Shown here in pieces: positions 59,482 to 64,000 of a stretch of DNA of 64,000 nucleotides. The position numbers and the translations under genes are program-made. The stretch's first letter is position 1; every line of letters starts with the position of its first letter. Source of the DNA: Lachnospiraceae bacterium (GTDB lineage Bacteria; Bacillota; Clostridia; Lachnospirales; Lachnospiraceae); assembly GCA_017448245.1 (NCBI GenBank), contig JAFSLV010000011.1, positions 124,001 through 188,000 of the forward strand, read 5' to 3'. The notes under the pieces were generated by a model. The model did no database searches. It was given only the letters and a program-made list of their open reading frames with translations, and was not told where the DNA came from.

Positions 59482-61602
59482 TTATTTTTGTAATTCCTGA
59501 TACTGCCGCATGAGTTCCGGCGGCACTTCCATTCCGTCTTTTTTGAGTTTGTTGATGATACCGGCGAGCGGCCGTACTTTGTTGGCCTGCTGCGTCTGGT
59601 ACTTTTTGATGAGATCGCGGTATTGCGGATTGTCCGCCATCTTGTCGCGCATCTCCTTCGGAAAGGGCAAAAAGGTAAAGAGGATCTCCCGCGCGATCTT
59701 ATTGAGACGCGGCGATTCGTTGGCCTCAAAGTTGATATAGGTCGCGTAATCGCCCATGAAGACCTTTTTGTAATCGTTCTGGTATTTCTTCAAGGTGGTT
59801 TTGACTTTTTCTTTATTTTCCTCGGACAGGGTGCGGTTCTTTTTATAGAACTGCAGATAGTCGCAGTAGAGCGCCGTCAGCGAGGGATCCGTCACGTCGT
59901 TCCAGTGCACGCCCTGTACGGTCTTGCACATCTCCCAGCGGAATTCGGCGGAGAGGTTGAGTACGCAGAGATTCAAATCCTCCGTAAAGAAGACGGGCAG
60001 AAGCATCCGCGCGGGTGTCATGCGGTCCCTTCCCTCGATTTCCTGCCAGAGATTGCCGCGGCATCCGATGACCGGCGTCAGGATCACATAGGGCATGACG
60101 ACCTCGTCGAGGAAGAGCTGGTTGATCCCGAGATCCGGACGCGAAAAGCTGTGCTGACGCGAAAAGAGCCCGAAGTCGACGGAGCGGATATGGTCAAAGA
60201 TGGCGTCCATGACCTCTGCGTTGACATAGGCCTTGGCCAGTGGCCTTGAGACATTGAGCCTGTCAAAGAAGGGCACAAAGGTCGCGGCATGTCCGAAGGT
60301 AACGCGCCCTCCGATCGTGAAGAGGTTTTTGGCCTCGAAGAGGAACTTTTCCTTCGGATCGTCGGCCATCTGCTTCATTTTGTCCTCGGTGACGTCGCCG
60401 CTGGTCTTTAATTCCCGCAGATAGGTGGGATAGTCCTGGTCAAATTCGTTTTTGGAGGGAGCCACCTCGCCGTTATAGATCTTGGTCAGCCACTCGTAGG
60501 CGGTGATCACGCGGTCTTTCGGATCCGACGTATAATTGCGTACAATGCTGTAGAGCATTGCGGTATGCTCCTCGCCCGCAAGCACCTCGTCGATAAAACC
60601 GAACATGAAGAGCATCCTTACTTCCGAGGGAACAGCGGCGGGATTGTCCCGGCTGCGCAAAAAGGCGGCAAAGTAGATGTCGTAAAAGAGCTTGCCGAGA
60701 TTGCGGCGGAACATCCGCTCCTCGTCATTGGTCGAATAGCGGTTGGGATTTTCGCGGAAGGCGAGCATCTTTTCGCGGAATTCCTCCGTGACCTGATTGT
60801 CCGCGCCCGCATAACTCAGGATCGTATCGAGGGCGTTTTCGATCTTTGGCGCATCGGTGGCATCGCCCTCGAAGGTCGCCCGCTCCTTTTCGACGGCGCG
60901 CGCACGCATCAGATGCATCTCGGACATAAAGGCATTCGAGTCGTTCCGGAGTTCCTCCTCATAGCCGTAGGTCTGCTTGTAGGAGTCGGAGACGGCATTG
61001 TAGTATTTGACGGTGGACATGATGATACCGACGGAGAGCGCGGGGGAGACGGCATAGACGTTTTTGCGCAACGCCTCCGCCTGCTCGTGTGCGGAACGCA
61101 TCGTATCGATCTCCCAGTCCTGAATCCCGTCCGCGAGCACGGGAGGGGACAGGTGTTTTATTTCGTCAAAGGATTTGGGATACTCGCCCAGCTGTGCGCA
61201 CAGATCCGGATAGTCCGCGTAGTCGCCGACAATCCGTTCATAGGCCTCCTGGACGTGCGAGAGCTTCTGGGCGCGCATGTTGAGTGCCTCGCAGGCGAGG
61301 CGCACGCATTCCGCGGCGATGTGCGGGCAGATATTCTTGTTGGCGTGGACGGCGGCGACGATATCCTGTGCCGATGTATAGGGCAGCTGCAGAACCTGAC
61401 AGTCGGTGGCCGCCTGATAGGTAAATTCGTACGAGGCTTTCGGACGCTCCGCAAGGCCGAGGATCGCACCGCCCCTGGCAGAGAGTGTATAAAAGCCGTT
61501 ATCCATGGTGATGCTTCCTTTGAGCAGAATCTCCATTGTCTGCACCAGATCCGTGGTTTTAGTGTGCAGAACCGATCCCTGTTTAAACGCAACAAGTCCC
61601 AT
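59482..61602 (-). CDS. Large protein with N-terminal cyclic-nucleotide-binding-like domain
   Basis: 706 residues. Residues 1-110 (MGLVAFKQGSVLHTKTTDLVQTMEILLKGSI, then GGAILGLAERPKASYEFTYQAATDCQVLQL) form a jelly-roll like CRP/cNMP domains. There is no helix-turn-helix after it. The remaining 600 residues are mostly helical, rich in Asp, Glu, Lys and aromatic residues, without membrane spans, and I recognise no domain. AGAGG precedes the ATG at 61602. It is a single gene, convergent with tRNA-Gly and divergent from SCIFF. Function unknown. Confidence 0.75.
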   Translation of the reverse strand: MGLVAFKQGSVLHTKTTDLVQTMEILLKGSITMDNGFYTLSARGGAILGLAERPKASYEFTYQAATDCQVLQLPYTSAQDIVAAVHANKNICPHIAAECVRLACEALNMRAQKLSHVQEAYERIVGDYADYPDLCAQLGEYPKSFDEIKHLSPPVLADGIQDWEIDTMRSAHEQAEALRKNVYAVSPALSVGIIMSTVKYYNAVSDSYKQTYGYEEELRNDSNAFMSEMHLMRARAVEKERATFEGDATDAPKIENALDTILSYAGADNQVTEEFREKMLAFRENPNRYSTNDEERMFRRNLGKLFYDIYFAAFLRSRDNPAAVPSEVRMLFMFGFIDEVLAGEEHTAMLYSIVRNYTSDPKDRVITAYEWLTKIYNGEVAPSKNEFDQDYPTYLRELKTSGDVTEDKMKQMADDPKEKFLFEAKNLFTIGGRVTFGHAATFVPFFDRLNVSRPLAKAYVNAEVMDAIFDHIRSVDFGLFSRQHSFSRPDLGINQLFLDEVVMPYVILTPVIGCRGNLWQEIEGRDRMTPARMLLPVFFTEDLNLCVLNLSAEFRWEMCKTVQGVHWNDVTDPSLTALYCDYLQFYKKNRTLSEENKEKVKTTLKKYQNDYKKVFMGDYATYINFEANESPRLNKIAREILFTFLPFPKEMRDKMADNPQYRDLIKKYQTQQANKVRPLAGIINKLKKDGMEVPPELMRQYQELQK

Positions 61603-61648
61603 AGAAACCTCTCTTAAAGCATACACCCTGTTTTGGTCAATATCCAAC

Positions 61649-61656
61649 AGTATAAC
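61649..61656 (-). promoter_or_regulatory. Extended -10 of the cNMP-domain gene
   Basis: The minus strand reads TGTTATACT, an extended -10 with no strong -35. It leaves a leader of about 40 nt before the ATG at 61602. Confidence 0.45.
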
Positions 61657-61698
61657 ACAGCGGCGGAGAAAAAACACTTTTATTCGGATGGTTTTTGT

Positions 61699-61706
61699 GC
61701 TATACT
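61699..61706 (+). promoter_or_regulatory. Extended -10 of the SCIFF operon
   Basis: TGCTATACT (TATACT at 61701-61706). The -35 region (TTTTAT) is poor. The leader to the SCIFF ATG is about 50 nt. Confidence 0.5.
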
Positions 61707-61763
61707 CTTCGGGTAGCGAAAAGGGGCACAAAACGTGCCTTCAGGAAGGGGGACCCGGATCCG

Positions 61764-61913
61764 ATGCGCAGAGTCAGAACACTCACAAAGGGGAATCTGA
61801 AAAATACGGTCAAAAACGGCGGCTGCGGCGAGTGCCAGACGTCGTGCCAGTCCGCGTGCAAGACGAGCTGCACCGTCGGCAACCAGAGCTGCGAGCAGAC
61901 AAAGACGCGCTGA
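61764..61913 (+). CDS. scfA: SCIFF ranthipeptide precursor
   Basis: 49 residues. The core GGCGECQTSCQSACKTSC and then TVGNQSCE holds six cysteines (21, 24, 28, 32, 36 and 43), the defining pattern of six cysteines in forty-five residues. The leader is MRRVRTLTKGNLKNTVKN. The maturase downstream installs thioether cross-links from cysteines to neighbouring residues. SCIFF is nearly universal in Clostridia and related to quorum-like regulation in some; its role here is unknown. GGGGGA lies 11 nt upstream. Confidence 0.96.
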   Translation: MRRVRTLTKGNLKNTVKNGGCGECQTSCQSACKTSCTVGNQSCEQTKTR

Positions 61914-61981
61914 GGTAAAAGAGCGCTTTGCACTCTTTTGCCCGGTGATCCACGGTAAGACAGCAGACACTTTGCTGTCTT
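61914..61981 (+). promoter_or_regulatory. Two hairpins between SCIFF and its maturase
   Basis: Stem 1: 61914-61923 with 61933-61942 (10 pairs, one G-U). Stem 2: AAGACAGCA (61957-61965) with TGCTGTCTT (61973-61981), nine perfect pairs. Neither has a long U-run. They could lower maturase expression or protect the short SCIFF mRNA. Confidence 0.6.
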
Positions 61982-62009
61982 ATTGTCACGTTTATGCGGG
62001 AAACGCCAG

Positions 62010-63467
62010 ATGATACATGTGTACGAAAACAACGGATATCACATCGTGACGGATACCGGCTCCGGTGCCGTACATGTCGTGGATGAGACGGTCGCGGACA
62101 CGCTGCGGGTCTTCGAACGTGCCGCCGCGCGACTATGCGAAGGAGAAGAAGGGGAACGCCTGTACGGAAAGGAAGCGAGGGACGCCCTCACGGACGTTGT
62201 GCTCGCGGACCTGACACTCCGCAGGCAGCATGAAGCAGCGGACATCCGGGAGGCCCTGACGGAGATTTTTGCGCTGATTGAGGAGGGAACCCTCTTTTCC
62301 GGAGACGCCTATGAGGAAGCGATCGAAGCGTTTGCGCGCCGGGAGATCTGCGTCAAGGCGCTGTGTCTCAACGTCGCGCACGATTGCAATCTGCGCTGCA
62401 GCTACTGCTTTGCGGACGAGGGCGAATACCGCGGACGGCGCGGCTTGATGAGCGAGGAGGTCGGAAAACAGGCACTGGATTTTCTGGTCGCCCATTCCGG
62501 TACGCGCAGACAGCTGGAGGTCGATTTTTTCGGGGGAGAGCCCCTGATGAATTTTGACGTGATCAAAAAGATCGTCGCCTACGGCCGCGCACTGGAATCC
62601 GAGCATGACAAGCGCTTCCGCTTCACGCTGACGACAAACGGTGTGCTGCTCACCGACGAAGTGATGGAATTTGTCAACCGTGAGATGCACAATCTCGTGC
62701 TCTCGATCGACGGAAGGAAAGCGGTCCACGACCGGATGCGTCCGTTTGCGGGAGGAAAGGGTTCCTACGACATCGTCGAAAAGAGACTGCGCCGGGCGGT
62801 CAGGATGCGCGGAGACAGGAGTTATTATGTCCGCGGTACCTTTACGAGGTACAATCCCGATTTTGCAAAGGACGTGCTGCATCTGGCGGATCTCGGATTC
62901 ACGCAGATCAGCGTGGAGCCGGTGGTTGCGCCGCCGTCAGAGGATTATGCGCTCAGAAAAGAGGATCTGCCGCAGCTGGAGGCGCAGTATGATCTCCTGG
63001 CAAAGGAACTGATCCGCCGCCACCGCGAGGGCAGGCCGTTTCATTTTTTTCACTTCAATATCGATCTCGAGGGCGGTCCCTGTGTATACAAGCGCCTGTC
63101 GGGGTGCGGCGCGGGCTGCGAATACCTGGGCGTGACCCCCTGGGGAGAGCTCTATCCCTGCCACCAGTTTGTGGGGGAAAAGGACTTTCTCATGGGAGAT
63201 GTGGTGCGGGGGATCGAAAGAAAGGACATCGCCGCCTCTTTTGGCGCCTGCAATGTCTACACGAGAAAGGAGTGCGCCTCGTGTTTTGCAAAGCTCTACT
63301 GCAGCGGCGGCTGTGCCGCCAACGCGTACCATTTCAGCGGATCGGTGAACGGTACGTATGAAATCGGCTGCGCGCTCCAGAAAAAGCGTATCGAATGCGC
63401 GCTCATGATCCGGGCGGCGCTGAGCGAGACGCAGGAAGAACGTATACGAAAGGAAGAAGCATTATGA
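62010..63467 (+). CDS. scfB: SCIFF radical-SAM maturase with SPASM domain
   Basis: 485 residues. A leader-binding N-terminal domain (about 1-90) precedes the radical-SAM motif CNLRCSYC (Cys126, 130, 133). Two auxiliary iron-sulfur clusters are bound by the C-terminal SPASM cysteines, seen in SGCGAGCEYLGVTPWGELYPCHQF and KECASCFAKLYCSGGCAANAY. It forms thioethers in the SCIFF core. The ATG at 62010 has only a weak GGGAA. The stop overlaps secD (ATGA). Confidence 0.95.
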   Translation: MIHVYENNGYHIVTDTGSGAVHVVDETVADTLRVFERAAARLCEGEEGERLYGKEARDALTDVVLADLTLRRQHEAADIREALTEIFALIEEGTLFSGDAYEEAIEAFARREICVKALCLNVAHDCNLRCSYCFADEGEYRGRRGLMSEEVGKQALDFLVAHSGTRRQLEVDFFGGEPLMNFDVIKKIVAYGRALESEHDKRFRFTLTTNGVLLTDEVMEFVNREMHNLVLSIDGRKAVHDRMRPFAGGKGSYDIVEKRLRRAVRMRGDRSYYVRGTFTRYNPDFAKDVLHLADLGFTQISVEPVVAPPSEDYALRKEDLPQLEAQYDLLAKELIRRHREGRPFHFFHFNIDLEGGPCVYKRLSGCGAGCEYLGVTPWGELYPCHQFVGEKDFLMGDVVRGIERKDIAASFGACNVYTRKECASCFAKLYCSGGCAANAYHFSGSVNGTYEIGCALQKKRIECALMIRAALSETQEERIRKEEAL

Positions 63468-64000
63468 GCAAGGGGAAGGCATGGATTGCGCTGCTTTTGA
63501 TACTGGCGGCGCTTACGGGACTCGGTTATGTCGCGTTCCGCGGCATCGGAGAGACGAGGGAAGGATCGCTTGCAAGCATTGATCTGGGACTGGATCTGGC
63601 GGGCGGTGTTTCGATCACCTACGGGGTCGTCGGGGAGGAAGCGCCTTCCGCGACGGATATCGCCGATACGATCGAAAAGCTGCGCCGGCGTGTCGAGGAT
63701 TATTCGACCGAAGCACAGGTCTATGCGGAGGGTGCCAACCGCATCACGGTCGAGATTCCCGGGGTGTCGGATGCGGACCGGATCCTGAGGGAGCTGGGCC
63801 AGCCCGGCAACCTCTATTTCATCAAGGAATACGATCCGGAGGGCAATCCCAATTATACATATAATCTGGTCTACGATTCGCTGCCGGCGGATTTTCTGTC
63901 ACAGCTCGAGGCTTCCGGTGACGATACGCTCACCGTGGAGCAGGAGACCGTGACGGAGGAGGAGACTCCAGCGGAGGAAGAGACACCCGCGGAGGAAGAG
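63464..64000 (+). CDS. secD: Protein translocase subunit SecD (partial, cut by window end)
   Basis: 179 codons before the window edge. One N-terminal helix, then SIDLGLDLAGGVSITY, the SecD P1-domain start, TIEKLRRRVEDYSTEAQVYAEGANRITVEIPG and ADRILRELGQPGNLYF. SecD with SecF uses the proton gradient to finish protein export. From residue about 163 there is a Glu/Thr/Pro-rich insertion with repeats of ETPAEEE. It is coupled to the SCIFF maturase by ATGA. Confidence 0.93.
   Translation, partial: MSKGKAWIALLLILAALTGLGYVAFRGIGETREGSLASIDLGLDLAGGVSITYGVVGEEAPSATDIADTIEKLRRRVEDYSTEAQVYAEGANRITVEIPGVSDADRILRELGQPGNLYFIKEYDPEGNPNYTYNLVYDSLPADFLSQLEASGDDTLTVEQETVTEEETPAEEETPAEEE

Noticed and set aside
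60565-61617. 350-codon open frame antisense to the cNMP-domain gene
   Set aside because: The minus-strand gene has a ribosome site, a promoter and a recognisable domain; the + frame has none.

Overview
The window looks like a chromosomal segment of a high-GC, gut-type Lachnospiraceae (Bacillota, Clostridia). The basis is the SCIFF ranthipeptide locus next to secD, the gene neighbourhoods phoH-pgpH-ybeY, yicC-gmk-rpoZ-rimO-pgsA and zapA-U32, the YtfJ/DUF2953 pair, a hexuronide operon with a gut-type beta-glucuronidase, and promoters of the low-GC Gram-positive type in a GC-rich genome. Nearly all of it is housekeeping DNA with short gaps and many 4-bp ATGA overlaps. I see no phage, intact insertion sequence, CRISPR array or rRNA gene.

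Layout. 0-4.5 kb: HD-domain gene (partial, minus), a tiny membrane peptide, a histidine phosphatase, a substrate-binding protein plus permease pair without an ATPase, and mgtE (minus). 4.5-11.1 kb: rho, glgA, a MOP-family flippase and the ribosome-rescue factor RqcH/NFACT. 11-16 kb (minus): uxaC, a GPH-type sugar transporter and beta-glucuronidase, which together import and open glucuronides and isomerise the released glucuronate. 16-22 kb: a D-2-hydroxyacid dehydrogenase, yicC, gmk, rpoZ, rimO, pgsA, then secG, smpB and tmRNA. 22-28 kb: a metallophosphoesterase lipoprotein, yggS, and a large FtsX-type permease with its ATPase.

28-32.8 kb is the most accessory-looking part. It holds an ECF sigma factor fused to a membrane anchor and an outside domain, a large lipoprotein, a REP-like palindrome and hsp20, and is visibly more AT-rich towards its end. 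32.9-46 kb: a glycosyltransferase, an AI-2E family permease, ilvE, ruvAB, zapA, two U32 proteins (the first with an apparent CTG start), a SEDS polymerase fused to a penicillin-binding protein, DUF2953, ytfJ, a coiled-coil protein with a J-like tail, and proB. 46-58.6 kb: ftsK, a zinc-ribbon membrane protein, rlmH, phoH, a PgpH-like protein with a broken HD motif, ybeY, a second MOP-like protein and two flavoproteins.

58.6-64 kb: tRNA-Ala(CGC) and tRNA-Gly(CCC) separated by a perfect 94-bp tandem duplication rich in hairpins, a 706-residue cNMP-binding-domain protein, and the SCIFF precursor, its radical-SAM maturase and the start of secD. The strongest leads for new biology are the membrane-tethered sigma factor, the SEDS-PBP fusion, the structured tandem repeat between the tRNA genes, the trailer hairpins that would pair with the 3' ends of tmRNA and tRNA-Ala, the degenerate PgpH, and the CTG start.
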